Below are positions 8,307 through 17,457 of a stretch of 51,444 bases of DNA, one piece after another. Each line of letters opens with the position of its first letter. Position 1 is the first letter of the stretch. Under the pieces are notes generated by a model. The model was not told the origin of the DNA and searched no databases. It was given only the letters and a program-made list of their open reading frames with translations. The position numbers and the translations under genes are program-made. The stretch spans positions 1-51,444 of the forward strand of contig JBAQLV010000026.1 in NCBI GenBank assembly GCA_049302185.1. Direction: 5' to 3'. Origin of the DNA: UBA1546 sp049302185 (GTDB taxonomy: Bacteria > Nitrospirota > Thermodesulfovibrionia > Thermodesulfovibrionales > UBA1546).

Positions 8307-9419
8307 TTGCGCTCAATAAATATCATAGAGGTCAAAACCGATAAGCGTCTTGATGCATTTATAAAATTTCCATTTTCTTTATATTCTGAAAATCCTTTTT
8401 ATGTCCCGCCTCTGATAAAGGAACTGAAGGAACAATTTTCAGATAAAAATCCCTTCTTCAATCACGCAAAGGTCAGATATTTCATCGCTGAGAAAGACGG
8501 GAAATGCGCCGGCAGGGTAATCTCAATAGTGAATCAGGGACACACTCAGTTTCACAATGAAAAGGCAGGTTTCTTCGGTTTTTTTGAATGCGTCAATGAC
8601 GCCGGAGTTTCATCAGCGCTGCTGGATAAGACAGCAGAAGAACTTAAGAGAGAAGGAATGGAGATAATCAGGGGGCCGATGAATTTTTCAACCAACGAAG
8701 AATGCGGATTTCTCATTAATAATTTTGAGGAACATCCGATGCTGATGACCCCATACAACATGCCCTACTACTCCGATTTAATGGAAAGCTATGGTATGGG
8801 TAAGGCAAAAGACCTTTATGCATACATCTATGACGTAAAAGATACTCTTCCTGAAAAAGTTCTCAGGGTTGCTGCAATAGCAGAGAAACGCGGCATCACT
8901 GTGCGGCCTGTGGACAAAAAAAGATTCTCAGACGAGATGAAGGCATTCAAAGAGATTTACAATTCAGCATGGGGAAATAACTGGGGATTTATACCGCTTA
9001 CAGACAATGAGATTGACTGCCTCGGCAACAGGCTCAGACAGATAGTTGTTCCGGAACTTACACTGATTGCGGAAGACAACGGCAATCCGGTCGGTTTTCT
9101 GGGCCTCCTTCCCGATTTCAACTGTGTCCTGAAGCATATGAACGGCAAACTCAACCCTATAACAATAATGAAGGCTTTGTATTACTCAAAAAAGATAAAA
9201 GACCTCCGGCTGCTGCTACTTGGAATAAAAAAAGATTACAGGAATAAAGGCGTGGATGCAATACTCTTCAGAGAGGGATTCAAAGGCATAAAAAAAGGCA
9301 GATATAAAAGGGTTGAGTTTTCATGGATACTTGAGGATAATATTCCTGTGCAGAGGATTATTGAGATGATTGGCGGAAGGCTGTACAAAAAGTACAGGAT
9401 ATATGAAAAGAAATTATAG
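8307..9419 (+). CDS. GNAT-like N-acyltransferase, candidate bacterial ceramide synthase
   Basis: This 370-residue protein has a two-part acyl-CoA N-acyltransferase appearance. The N-terminal part contains ENPFYVPPLIKEL, FFGFFECVND and RGPMNFSTNEECG. The C-terminal half contains NPVGFLGLLPDFN and ends with a GNAT-like helix (VEFSWILEDNIPVQRIIEMI). Proteins of this type are often left hypothetical. Next to an SPT-like enzyme and an SDR, the bacterial ceramide synthase that N-acylates the sphingoid base is the natural inference. The start is TTG at 8307, with only GAGAAG as RBS. It is the last gene of the cassette; a strong hairpin follows. Confidence 0.65.
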   Translation: MRSINIIEVKTDKRLDAFIKFPFSLYSENPFYVPPLIKELKEQFSDKNPFFNHAKVRYFIAEKDGKCAGRVISIVNQGHTQFHNEKAGFFGFFECVNDAGVSSALLDKTAEELKREGMEIIRGPMNFSTNEECGFLINNFEEHPMLMTPYNMPYYSDLMESYGMGKAKDLYAYIYDVKDTLPEKVLRVAAIAEKRGITVRPVDKKRFSDEMKAFKEIYNSAWGNNWGFIPLTDNEIDCLGNRLRQIVVPELTLIAEDNGNPVGFLGLLPDFNCVLKHMNGKLNPITIMKALYYSKKIKDLRLLLLGIKKDYRNKGVDAILFREGFKGIKKGRYKRVEFSWILEDNIPVQRIIEMIGGRLYKKYRIYEKKL

Positions 9420-9430
9420 TCTGAAGTGAA

Positions 9431-9472
9431 CCCCGTTAGAAAACCCAAATGTGAGATTTTTTTCTAACGGGG
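9431..9472 (+). terminator. Strong hairpin after the ceramide-type cassette (terminator-like dispersed palindrome)
   Basis: CCCCGTTAGAAAA pairs perfectly with TTTTCTAACGGGG over a 13-bp stem with a short A/T-rich loop. It lies 12 bases after the GNAT stop. No U-run follows, so it may be a repeat doubling as a terminator. An eroded relative is at 608-645. Confidence 0.55.
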
Positions 9473-9484
9473 TGAATTACTTTC

Positions 9485-9512
9485 TTGACAAATAGCAAAA
9501 CCATGTGATAAT
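9485..9512 (+). promoter_or_regulatory. Predicted sigma-70-type promoter of gcvH-lpdA
   Basis: A perfect TTGACA at 9485-9490, a 16-bp spacer, then GATAAT at 9507-9512 preceded by an extended TGT element. It is 38 bases upstream of the gcvH ATG and just downstream of the hairpin that ends the previous operon. Confidence 0.65.
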
Positions 9513-9549
9513 TAATTCAGCACTATCAAAAACCGAAAGAGGAGGGAAA

Positions 9550-9936
9550 ATGTATCCGGAAGATCTTAAATACCACAAAGAACACACATGGGTCAGAGTA
9601 TCAGGCAAAAAGGCAACCATCGGCATAACAGACTATGCACAGGACGCTCTGGGAGATATTGTATATATCGACCTGCCGGAAACTGATACTACTATTGAAG
9701 CAAACAGCGAACTCGCAGAAATTGAGTCCACAAAGGCAACCTCATCTGTCATCAGCCCTGTAAGCGGCGCTGTCACTGAAGTTAATGACGACCTGTCAGA
9801 ATCTCCGGAGATAATCAATGAGGAGCCATACGGAAAAGGCTGGATAGCCGTCATTGAGATTGATGACGCTTCAGAAGTTGACGACCTCATGGACGCGGCT
9901 GACTACGCTAAATACGTTGAAGAGGAAGCAAAATGA
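9550..9936 (+). CDS. gcvH: Glycine cleavage system H protein (lipoyl carrier)
   Basis: This 128-residue lipoyl-domain protein shuttles the aminomethyl group of the glycine cleavage/synthase system. The lipoylated lysine is Lys62 in AEIESTKATSSV; HTWVRV near the start and PYGKGWI near the end are family hallmarks. The true start is the ATG at 9550 behind GAGGAGGG, not the longer ORF from 9505. It overlaps lpdA by ATGA. The P and T proteins are not in the window, but glyA is at 29868. A lipoate-binding protein of another pathway is a less likely alternative. Confidence 0.92.
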   Translation: MYPEDLKYHKEHTWVRVSGKKATIGITDYAQDALGDIVYIDLPETDTTIEANSELAEIESTKATSSVISPVSGAVTEVNDDLSESPEIINEEPYGKGWIAVIEIDDASEVDDLMDAADYAKYVEEEAK

Positions 9937-11321
9937 GAGTTGCTATACTTGGCGCAGGGCCCGGCGGATATGTCGCGGCGCTCAAGGCTGCACAACTGGG
10001 AGCGCAGGTTACAGTCATAGAAGACATAGAGGTGGGAGGAACATGCCTTAACAGAGGGTGCATCCCTACAAAAGCGCTTGTCGCATCAGCAGAGGCATAT
10101 TCCAAAGCAAAAGACTTGGAAGAATTCGGCATAGAACTCAGGGGTGAACTTATCCCCAATCTCCAGAAAATCAATGAGAGAAAAAACAAGATAGTAAGCG
10201 TTCAGGTAAAAGGAATCAGAGGGTTATTCAAAAGCTGGGGAGTAACTCTAAAAGAGGGCAGAGGCGCCCTGCTTTCACCGAAAGAGATTGAGGTAAGAGG
10301 TAAGGATGGCTCAACTGAAAAGATTGAGGCTGAAAAAATAATAATAGCAACAGGCTCAAGGCCTGCGCAGATACCTTCTTTCATTTTTGACGGGAAAAAC
10401 ATACTCTCAAGCGATGACGCGCTTAATCTCACAGAGATGCCAAAATCCATGCTTATCATAGGCGCAGGAGTTATAGGATGCGAATTTGCCTGCATCTATA
10501 AAGAACTCGGAGCTGATGTCACAATGGTTGAGATGATGCCGCGCGCAGTTGTCACCGAAGATATGGAAATATCCGGACTTCTGGAAAAGGAACTGAAAAA
10601 GAAAAAGATAAAACTTTATACGAATGTTAAGGTAGAAAAAGTTGAGGTAAAGGAAGACGGTGTTCACGCCTTTCTGTCAGACGGTAAAGAGATTATCGCT
10701 GAAAAGGTTCTCGTATCAATAGGAAGGGCGCTTAACAGCGATGGCATCGGACTTGAAAACACCGGAATTCAAAAGGGCAAAAGAGGAGAGATACCGGTAA
10801 ACGAAAAAATGGAGACAAACGTTCCTGATATTTATGCTATAGGTGATGTCACGGGAACATGGCTTCTTGCGCATACCGCATCAACGCAGGGAATCATTGC
10901 AGCAAAAAATATAATGGGGCATAAAGAGAATATCGATTACAGCGCTGTGCCGGCAGCAATATTCACATCTCCTGAGATTGCATCAGTAGGATTGAGAGAG
11001 CACCAGGCAGAAGAGAAAGGCATCAAGATAAGAACAGGCCATTTCCAGTTCAGAGGACTTGGCAAGGCTCATGCAATGGGAGAGATAGCTGGTTTCATAA
11101 AGGTAATTGCGGATGAAGCCACTGACAAACTCCTTGGGATGCACATCATAGGGCCGCATGCATCCGACCTTATTCATGAGGGAGCAGTTGCAATAAAGTC
11201 CGGGTTAAAGGTCAGAGACATTGCAAATACAATACACGCACACCCTACATTATCAGAGGGAATCATGGAAGCCTCGGAAGACGTTCATAATGAGGCAGTC
11301 CATGCACCACCCAAGAAATAA
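9933..11321 (+). CDS. lpdA: Dihydrolipoyl dehydrogenase
   Basis: This 462-residue flavoprotein disulfide reductase reoxidises protein-bound dihydrolipoamide with NAD+. It has the FAD motif GAGPGGYVAALKAAQLG (7-23), the redox pair Cys38/Cys43 in GGTCLNRGCIPTK, the NAD-binding IIGAGVIGCEFA, the second FAD strand IYAIGDVTG, and the C-terminal catalytic HAHPTLSEG. It is translationally coupled to gcvH, which suggests it is the L-protein for the glycine cleavage system. Confidence 0.95.
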   Translation: MRVAILGAGPGGYVAALKAAQLGAQVTVIEDIEVGGTCLNRGCIPTKALVASAEAYSKAKDLEEFGIELRGELIPNLQKINERKNKIVSVQVKGIRGLFKSWGVTLKEGRGALLSPKEIEVRGKDGSTEKIEAEKIIIATGSRPAQIPSFIFDGKNILSSDDALNLTEMPKSMLIIGAGVIGCEFACIYKELGADVTMVEMMPRAVVTEDMEISGLLEKELKKKKIKLYTNVKVEKVEVKEDGVHAFLSDGKEIIAEKVLVSIGRALNSDGIGLENTGIQKGKRGEIPVNEKMETNVPDIYAIGDVTGTWLLAHTASTQGIIAAKNIMGHKENIDYSAVPAAIFTSPEIASVGLREHQAEEKGIKIRTGHFQFRGLGKAHAMGEIAGFIKVIADEATDKLLGMHIIGPHASDLIHEGAVAIKSGLKVRDIANTIHAHPTLSEGIMEASEDVHNEAVHAPPKK

Positions 11322-11387
11322 ACGTGGCGAAGGGTGCGCAGAAAATGGAGAAAATACATAATTTTAAATTTTAGTCGGGAGGCATTT

Positions 11388-12665
11388 ATGGGATTAATTA
11401 CAGATGTACATGCGCGTGAGATAATTGATTCAAGAGGAAATCCGACAGTTGAGGTTGAAGTATTTCTCAGCAGCGGAGTGTCCGGCAGTGCAGCAGTGCC
11501 GTCAGGCGCATCAACAGGCGCAAGAGAAGCGCTTGAACTCAGAGACGGCGGAAAAAGATTCCACGGCAAAGGCGTTACGAATGCTGTCAGAAATATTCTC
11601 AAGGGAATTGCGCCTCAGCTCAGAGGTATAGATTCCTGCGACCAGACTTACATAGATAATCTGATGATAGAGATTGACGGAACCAAAAATAAAAGCAGGC
11701 TCGGCGCAAATGCAATACTCGGAGTCTCGCTTGCCGTATGCAAGGCATCAGCAGAAGAGGCAGGGATGCCGCTTTACAGATATATCGGTGGATGCAACGC
11801 GAAGGAACTTCCTGTTCCGATGATGAACATCCTTAACGGAGGCGCGCATGCTGACAACAATCTTGACATTCAGGAGTTCATGATAATGCCTGCCGGATTT
11901 AAGGATTTCGCCTCTGCGCTGAGGGCAGGCGTTGAGGTATTTCATAATCTTAAAAGTATTCTCAAGAAAAAAAGGCTGAACACCTCTGTCGGAGATGAAG
12001 GCGGATTCGCTCCTGACCTCAAGGGCAATGAAGAGGCAATCATACTCGTAATGGACGCAATAAAAATGTCAGGCTATAAACCCGGCAAAGATATCTACAT
12101 AGCGCTTGATGTGGCAGCATCAGAGTTTTATTCAGGCAAGGGATATAATTTTGAAGGCAGAAATGTATCTTCAGAAAAGATGGTTTCATACTATGAAAAC
12201 CTCATAGATAAATATCCGATACTTTCCATTGAGGATGGTTTATCGGAAAACGACTGGGCAGGATGGAAAATCCTCACTAAGAAACTCGGCAAAAAAGTGC
12301 AGCTTGTAGGAGACGATGTGTTCGTCACAAATACGGAAATCCTTAAAAAAGGGATTAAGGATGGAATAGCCAATTCCATACTAATCAAGCTTAACCAGAT
12401 AGGGACACTGACCGAGACACTTGACGCCATAGAGATGGCGAAGAGAGCCGGCTATACGGCTGTCGTCTCTCACAGGTCAGGCGAGACCGAGGACACCACA
12501 ATAGCAGACCTCACAGTTGCATGCAACACAGGGTTTATCAAGACAGGCTCGCTTGCACGAAGCGAGAGAGTGGCAAAATACAACAGGCTGCTCAGGATTG
12601 AAGAAGAACTTGCTGATTCTGCTATATACAAAGGCATTGAAACATTCTATAATCTAAGGAAATGA
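11388..12665 (+). CDS. eno: Enolase
   Basis: This 425-residue enzyme interconverts 2-phosphoglycerate and phosphoenolpyruvate. Visible hallmarks are EIIDSRGNPTVEVEV near the N-terminus, SGASTGAREALELRD, the metal ligands in ALDVAASEFY, LSIEDGL and GDDVFVTN, the catalytic lysine region SILIKLNQIGTLTE, and SHRSGETEDT. The ATG at 11388 follows GGGAGG; the frame is open further upstream, but that extension is not conserved. The stop overlaps ftsB by ATGA. Confidence 0.97.
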   Translation: MGLITDVHAREIIDSRGNPTVEVEVFLSSGVSGSAAVPSGASTGAREALELRDGGKRFHGKGVTNAVRNILKGIAPQLRGIDSCDQTYIDNLMIEIDGTKNKSRLGANAILGVSLAVCKASAEEAGMPLYRYIGGCNAKELPVPMMNILNGGAHADNNLDIQEFMIMPAGFKDFASALRAGVEVFHNLKSILKKKRLNTSVGDEGGFAPDLKGNEEAIILVMDAIKMSGYKPGKDIYIALDVAASEFYSGKGYNFEGRNVSSEKMVSYYENLIDKYPILSIEDGLSENDWAGWKILTKKLGKKVQLVGDDVFVTNTEILKKGIKDGIANSILIKLNQIGTLTETLDAIEMAKRAGYTAVVSHRSGETEDTTIADLTVACNTGFIKTGSLARSERVAKYNRLLRIEEELADSAIYKGIETFYNLRK

Positions 12666-12985
12666 ATTCGGATAACCTTTTAAGAAAACAGGTTGTATCT
12701 GAGATTAAAAAAAAGAGGCTTATTACCTTTATCCTCATAATACTGAGTTTCATCTACCTTGGAACAAATCTTCTCTTGGGCGATGCGGGACTGTTGAAAT
12801 ACAGAGAACTTTCAAACAAAAAGCTGAGCCTTCAAAAAGAAATAACGGAACTTGAAAAAGAAAACACCCGCATTAAAACCCAGACAAAATCCCTGAAAGA
12901 AAATCCGTTCTATGCGGAAAAATACGCGCGGGAAGAGTTCGGCTTAGCAAGACCTGACGAATACATCTTTCAGTATGACAGATAA
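12662..12985 (+). CDS. ftsB: FtsB/DivIC-type septum formation initiator
   Basis: This 107-residue bitopic protein has a membrane segment at about residues 20-38 (LITFILIILSFIYLGTNLLL). A coiled coil follows (KLSLQKEITELEKENTRIKT), then a YAREEFGLARPDE end typical of FtsB. FtsB links FtsL and FtsQ in the divisome. It overlaps eno at its start and the GH57 gene at its end; the eno-ftsB pairing is common in bacteria. Confidence 0.88.
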   Translation: MNSDNLLRKQVVSEIKKKRLITFILIILSFIYLGTNLLLGDAGLLKYRELSNKKLSLQKEITELEKENTRIKTQTKSLKENPFYAEKYAREEFGLARPDEYIFQYDR

Positions 12986-15149
12986 TCCGCTTTACATTGC
13001 CTTCCTATGGCATATGCATCAGCCTTATTACAAAGACCCGTTCACAGGGATATACAGGCTTCCGTGGGTGAGGCTTCACGGCACAAAAGACTATCTTGAC
13101 ATGGTTGAAATACTTGAGGATTTTCCGGAAATAAAACAGACATTTAACCTTGTGCCGTCTCTGCTCGAACAGCTAAGGGATTATACTGAGAACAATGCAA
13201 CGGACATCTATCTCAGCCTTACCATGAAAAATCCTCAGGACCTGACAGATGCCGACAAAATATTCATGCTTGAGAACTTCTTTCTCGCAAACTGGGACAA
13301 CATGATAAGGCCATTCCCGAGATATTACGAACTGCTTGTCAAAAGGGGAGTGCGATTTTTAAAGGTAGAATTAGCAAGGACAATAAAATATTTTACCGCA
13401 CACGACTTTCTTGACCTTCAGGTGCTGTTTAACCTCAGCTGGATAGACCCCATGTTCAGACGGAAAGACCCTTTCCTGAGCGAACTCGTAAGAAAAGGCA
13501 AGGGATACACGGAAGATGAAAAAAAACTTCTGATAGAGAAACAGTTTGAAATTCTGAAACAAATAATTCCAAAGTATAAAGAGCTCAATGCGAAAGGACA
13601 GATAGAATTATCAGCGTCTCCATTCTACCACCCTATCCTGCCGCTCTTATGGGATACGGATTTATCAAAAATCGCCATGCCTCATGTCAGACTGCCGCAG
13701 AAAAGATTCTCAAACCCTGAAGATGCGGTAAAACAGATAAAAGATGCTGTAGGGTATTTTGAGAAAACATTCGGGTACAAACCCGCGGGCATGTGGCCAT
13801 CGGAAGGCTCTGTAAGCGAAGATGTAATAAGGGCTGTTAATGCAGAAGGCATAAAATGGGTTGCCACAGACGAAGGCATATTGGCAAATTCCCTTGATAT
13901 AAGACTGAGAGACTATTCAGGCAGCATAACAGAGCCGTCACGCTTTTACAGGCCTTACAGTTTTTCTGATGTCTCGATAATATTCAGAGATCATAAGCTC
14001 TCAGACATGATAGGGTTTGTGTATTCTGAATGGGAACCTAAAAATGCAGCGGATGACCTTATAAACAGACTATTGAATATCCGTTCCTCGCTTCCTCAAG
14101 ACAGGCCATACATTGTTCCGATAATCCTAGACGGTGAAAACGCATGGGAACATTACAGAAATGACGGGCATGATTTCCTGCGCTACCTTTACGATAGGCT
14201 TTCAAATGAAAAGAGATTAAAGGCTGTAACAGTGTCAGAATTTCTCAAATACGACCATGGAGAGCAACTCGGGAAGCTTCATGCCGGTTCATGGATAAAT
14301 GCAAATTACAGTATCTGGATAGGCCACGAGGAAGACAATATCGCATGGGATTATCTGAATGATACAAGAGCTGACCTTGAAGCATTTACAAAACTTAATC
14401 ATGACAAGCCGGTTGATGAGGCATGGCAGGCCATATATGTTGCTGAGGGCAGTGACTGGAACTGGTGGTATGGCGATGAACACCAGACAGAGACTCAGGA
14501 AGAATTTGATGAACTTTTCAGATTAAACCTTATGAAGGTATATAAGGTAATTGGAAAAGAGATACCGCCAAGTCTTTTTGTCCCTGTGCTCAGAGAAAAT
14601 CGGGCAATCTCCCCGGAAGTAATAATAAGAGGATTTATAAATCCTAAAATAGACGGTATGGTTACGAGCTATTATGAATGGTATCAGGGCGCACACATTG
14701 CAGTCGGGAAATCAGGCGGCAGTATGCATAAAGCAGAAAGTCTTGTGTCATACATCTATTACGGTTTTAACCAGAGCACATTGTTCTTAAGGATAGACCC
14801 GAAGACATCATTTAATGACTTTCCGCCTGATACAACATTTTCCATAAATATTGCAAAGCCGTTTGCATTCAAAGTCAATGCAGCATCCAGAGATGGATTT
14901 GTTCATGCCGAACTTTTTGAAAAGAAAAATGGAGTATGGGAAAAAATAAAAGACATAAATGAAGCGGCAATGCAGGACATACTGGAAATAGCCATACCTT
15001 TCAAAGACATAAAAGCCAAAGCAGAGGATGAACTCAATCTCTTTCTCGCCGTTTACAGAGATGATGAAGAGATAGAGCGCTGTCCCTGGAGAGGAAATAT
15101 AAGTGTGACAGTCCCTACTCCTGATTTTGAGACGACTATGTGGTATTAA
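12975..15149 (+). CDS. Glycoside hydrolase family 57 protein (amylase/amylopullulanase type)
   Basis: This 724-residue cytoplasmic protein without signal peptide starts with the GH57 signature FLWHMHQPYY. The probable nucleophile region is GMWPSEGSVSED and the acid region is DGENAWEHYR; WNWWYGDEH follows. The C-terminal ~170 residues resemble a beta-sandwich carbohydrate-binding region. GH57 enzymes act on alpha-1,4/1,6-glucans. Together with glgC at 34777, glycogen turnover is a plausible role; branching enzyme and 4-alpha-glucanotransferase are the alternatives. It overlaps ftsB by 11 bases. Confidence 0.88.
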   Translation: MTDNPLYIAFLWHMHQPYYKDPFTGIYRLPWVRLHGTKDYLDMVEILEDFPEIKQTFNLVPSLLEQLRDYTENNATDIYLSLTMKNPQDLTDADKIFMLENFFLANWDNMIRPFPRYYELLVKRGVRFLKVELARTIKYFTAHDFLDLQVLFNLSWIDPMFRRKDPFLSELVRKGKGYTEDEKKLLIEKQFEILKQIIPKYKELNAKGQIELSASPFYHPILPLLWDTDLSKIAMPHVRLPQKRFSNPEDAVKQIKDAVGYFEKTFGYKPAGMWPSEGSVSEDVIRAVNAEGIKWVATDEGILANSLDIRLRDYSGSITEPSRFYRPYSFSDVSIIFRDHKLSDMIGFVYSEWEPKNAADDLINRLLNIRSSLPQDRPYIVPIILDGENAWEHYRNDGHDFLRYLYDRLSNEKRLKAVTVSEFLKYDHGEQLGKLHAGSWINANYSIWIGHEEDNIAWDYLNDTRADLEAFTKLNHDKPVDEAWQAIYVAEGSDWNWWYGDEHQTETQEEFDELFRLNLMKVYKVIGKEIPPSLFVPVLRENRAISPEVIIRGFINPKIDGMVTSYYEWYQGAHIAVGKSGGSMHKAESLVSYIYYGFNQSTLFLRIDPKTSFNDFPPDTTFSINIAKPFAFKVNAASRDGFVHAELFEKKNGVWEKIKDINEAAMQDILEIAIPFKDIKAKAEDELNLFLAVYRDDEEIERCPWRGNISVTVPTPDFETTMWY

Positions 15150-15183
15150 ATACTGTGTCTAATAGGCAACGGTTAAAAAGACA

Positions 15184-15252
15184 ATGGACGAAAAGAAAGA
15201 TATAAGCCGCATAAAAACAGACCTTGAGAAGTGGAATCTGGAGGCATTGTAG
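15184..15252 (+). CDS. Small 22-residue ORF overlapping the DUF457 gene start
   Basis: ATG at 15184 opens a 22-residue frame (MDEKKDISRIKTDLEKWNLE and two more residues) ending in TAG at 15250-15252. The last base of the stop is the first base of the GTG start of the next gene. The RBS for that gene (GGAGG) lies inside this frame. It may be a coupling leader or chance; there is no database support. Confidence 0.3.
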   Translation: MDEKKDISRIKTDLEKWNLEAL

Positions 15253-16148
15253 TGGACCCTATAACTCACAGCCTTGCAGGAGCAGCGCTTGCACAGCTCG
15301 GATTTAAAAGAAAAGCAGCATTCTGGGTGCTGCTCATATCATCTATTGCGCCTGATCTTGACTACATAACAAGATTCTGGGGAGTTGACATATTCCTCAG
15401 ATACCACCGCGGAATAACGCACGGAATTCTTGCCCTGTTTCTGGTGCCGCTGATTATAGCCGTCATAGCCGGTTTCAGAAAGGGATTTTTCTATTACTAT
15501 TTCCTGTCTTTCTTAGCATACGGTATTCATATATTTATGGATCTCACAAACCAATATGGCACACGTGTTCTTTCGCCTTTTGACTGGAATGCATATTCTC
15601 TGGATATCAGTTTTATAATAGACCCGTACATATCCATCGGACTATTTTTATGCGTGGTTCTCGGCATATTCAACAGAAAAAAAGCGGCGCTTATCTCTGC
15701 CATTACAATTATTTTTTTACTCTCATATCTCGGCGGCAGATATTATTTGCGCAATGCAGCCAAGGACTTCCTCAAGGAAAAACTTGAGGCTAATACATAC
15801 AAGGTGTGTCCTCTGCCTAATGATTTTCTGAGGTGGTGGTTTATCGCAAAATCAGGCGATGAGACAAAAGTCGGCTTTGCTGACCTTTTCACAAAGAGGA
15901 TATGCATTCAGGATACATTTACCTTTAACGATAAAGACCCTCTGATTGAGCGTTCAAAAGATACGAAGTTCGTAAAAAACTTCCTCTACTTTGCAAAATA
16001 CCCCTACCCTGAGATAAAAAAAGAAGACGGCAGGACAATAGTGCTGTGGAAGGAACTTGCCTATTCATTCATGTCCGAAGAGCATTTTACGGCAAAAGTC
16101 ACATTTGACGAAAATAACAAACTGATTAAATCTGAGTTCAAATTTTAG
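15252..16148 (+). CDS. Membrane-bound metal-dependent hydrolase, DUF457/YdjM family
   Basis: This 298-residue polytopic protein begins DPITHSLAGAALAQLGF, then SSIAPDLDYITRFWG and YHRGITHGILAL; these His/Asp motifs define the DUF457 (YdjM) family. Four to five membrane segments follow and a soluble C-terminal region of about 120 residues ends it. The biochemical function of the family is poorly known. GTG at 15252 with GGAGG eight bases upstream is preferred over the GTG at 15231. It is downstream of GH57 and may be cotranscribed; it converges with the acyl-CoA dehydrogenase gene. Confidence 0.8.
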   Translation: MDPITHSLAGAALAQLGFKRKAAFWVLLISSIAPDLDYITRFWGVDIFLRYHRGITHGILALFLVPLIIAVIAGFRKGFFYYYFLSFLAYGIHIFMDLTNQYGTRVLSPFDWNAYSLDISFIIDPYISIGLFLCVVLGIFNRKKAALISAITIIFLLSYLGGRYYLRNAAKDFLKEKLEANTYKVCPLPNDFLRWWFIAKSGDETKVGFADLFTKRICIQDTFTFNDKDPLIERSKDTKFVKNFLYFAKYPYPEIKKEDGRTIVLWKELAYSFMSEEHFTAKVTFDENNKLIKSEFKF

Positions 16149-16150
16149 CT

Positions 16151-17299
16151 TTATTTCTGCTTCTTCATCAGAGCCTGTCCTATGACATTCCTCTGAATCT
16201 GGTTTGTCCCCTCATATATCTGAAGTATCTTTGCATCCCTCATCATCTTCTCAACAGGATACTCCCTCATATAACCTGCGCCGCCCATCACCTGAACAGC
16301 ATTTGTCGTAACTCTCATGCCAACATCCGTAGCAAATACCTTTGCCATGGCAGACTCTTTTGTTACGTCCTTTGCACCGCTGTCTATGAATCTGGCAACA
16401 GCATAAACAAGCGCCCTTGCAGCCTCTATCTCAGTCGCCATATCAGCAAGCATATGCTGGACTGCCTGGAAACTTATAATCGGATGTCCGAACTGAATTC
16501 TCTGCTTTGCAAACTTCACCGCCTCATCAAACGCGCCCTGCGCAACTCCTACCCCCTGAGCTCCAACACCGCCCCTTGAGTTATCCAGAGTCTTCATCGC
16601 AACTATGAATCCCACACCCTCTTTTGAGATAATATTCTCCTTCGGGATTCTGCAGTTTTCAAATACAAGTTCCCTTGTTGAAGATGACCTTATCCCCATC
16701 TTCTCTTCCTTCTTGCCGAAAGTAAACCCCTGAGTTCCTTTTTCCACAATGAAAGCTGATGCGCCTCTTGGACCCTTTGTCTTGTCAGTCAAGGCAATTA
16801 TTGTATATATCTCTGCCTCGCCTCCGTTCGTTATCCACTGCTTTGTGCCGTTAAGCACATATTCATTTCCTGCAAGTTTTGCGGTTGTCTGGATGCCTGC
16901 TGCATCGCTTCCCGCATTCGCCTCAGTAAGGCCGAATGCAACAAGCCTTTTACCTGAAGCTATGTCAGGCAGATATTTCTTTTTCTGCTCATCAGAGCCG
17001 AAAAGAAGGATTGGATATGCCCCAAGCGCATTTGCAGCATAAGTTGTTGAGACACCAAGACATGCCCTTGAGAGTTCCTCAACAGCAATGCACAGCTCAA
17101 GACTGCCCTTTCCGAGTCCTCCGTATTCTTCCGGTATAAAAAGCCCGAACAGGTCTGACTGTGCAATCACCTTCATTATCTCCCACGGGAATTCTTCTTT
17201 CTCGTCAAGCTCTCTCCTTACAGGCACGATCTTCTCTTCCGCAATCTGCCTTGCAAGGTCTCTTATCATTGCCTGTTCTTCAGTTAAAAAATAATCCAT
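16151..17299 (-). CDS. Acyl-CoA dehydrogenase (short-chain/butyryl type)
   Basis: This 382-residue FAD enzyme oxidises acyl-CoA thioesters and passes electrons to ETF. Hallmarks are GLTEANAGSDAAGI, NGTKQWITNGG, the arginine-containing RIQFGHPIISFQ, QVMGGAGYMREYPVEKMMRD, and the catalytic glutamate in QIYEGTNQIQRNVI. The start is ATG at 17299 behind GGAGGGAAG; the longer ORF includes heptad-repeat DNA and is not conserved. The ferredoxin-type EtfBA at 42421 is a plausible partner. The natural chain length is unknown. Confidence 0.92.
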   Translation of the reverse strand: MDYFLTEEQAMIRDLARQIAEEKIVPVRRELDEKEEFPWEIMKVIAQSDLFGLFIPEEYGGLGKGSLELCIAVEELSRACLGVSTTYAANALGAYPILLFGSDEQKKKYLPDIASGKRLVAFGLTEANAGSDAAGIQTTAKLAGNEYVLNGTKQWITNGGEAEIYTIIALTDKTKGPRGASAFIVEKGTQGFTFGKKEEKMGIRSSSTRELVFENCRIPKENIISKEGVGFIVAMKTLDNSRGGVGAQGVGVAQGAFDEAVKFAKQRIQFGHPIISFQAVQHMLADMATEIEAARALVYAVARFIDSGAKDVTKESAMAKVFATDVGMRVTTNAVQVMGGAGYMREYPVEKMMRDAKILQIYEGTNQIQRNVIGQALMKKQK

Positions 17300-17319
17300 T
17301 CTTCCCTCCAGATTAGTGT

Positions 17320-17386
17320 AAGCGCCAGTTTTTAGTGTCAGTTTTTTATTCGCTGACACTGTCACTATTCACTGACACTTTGTTCT
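17320..17386. repeat. Heptad-periodic intergenic repeat (AGTGTCA/CTGACAC type)
   Basis: The array includes CAGTTTT, TAGTGTC and AGTTTTT on one side and ACTGTCA, CTATTCA, CTGACAC on the other, forming an imperfect hairpin. It lies between the divergent acyl-CoA dehydrogenase and yacG genes. Confidence 0.55.
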
Positions 17387-17457
17387 TGAGAGCTAATTTT
17401 AGCAGAAATCACTGGATATTTGAAAGCTAAAAAATATAAAAAGAGTTAAAATATACT

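Noticed and set aside
9490..9549. Glycine riboswitch before gcvH
   Set aside because: Only about 30 bases separate the predicted transcription start from the ATG, too short for a glycine aptamer.
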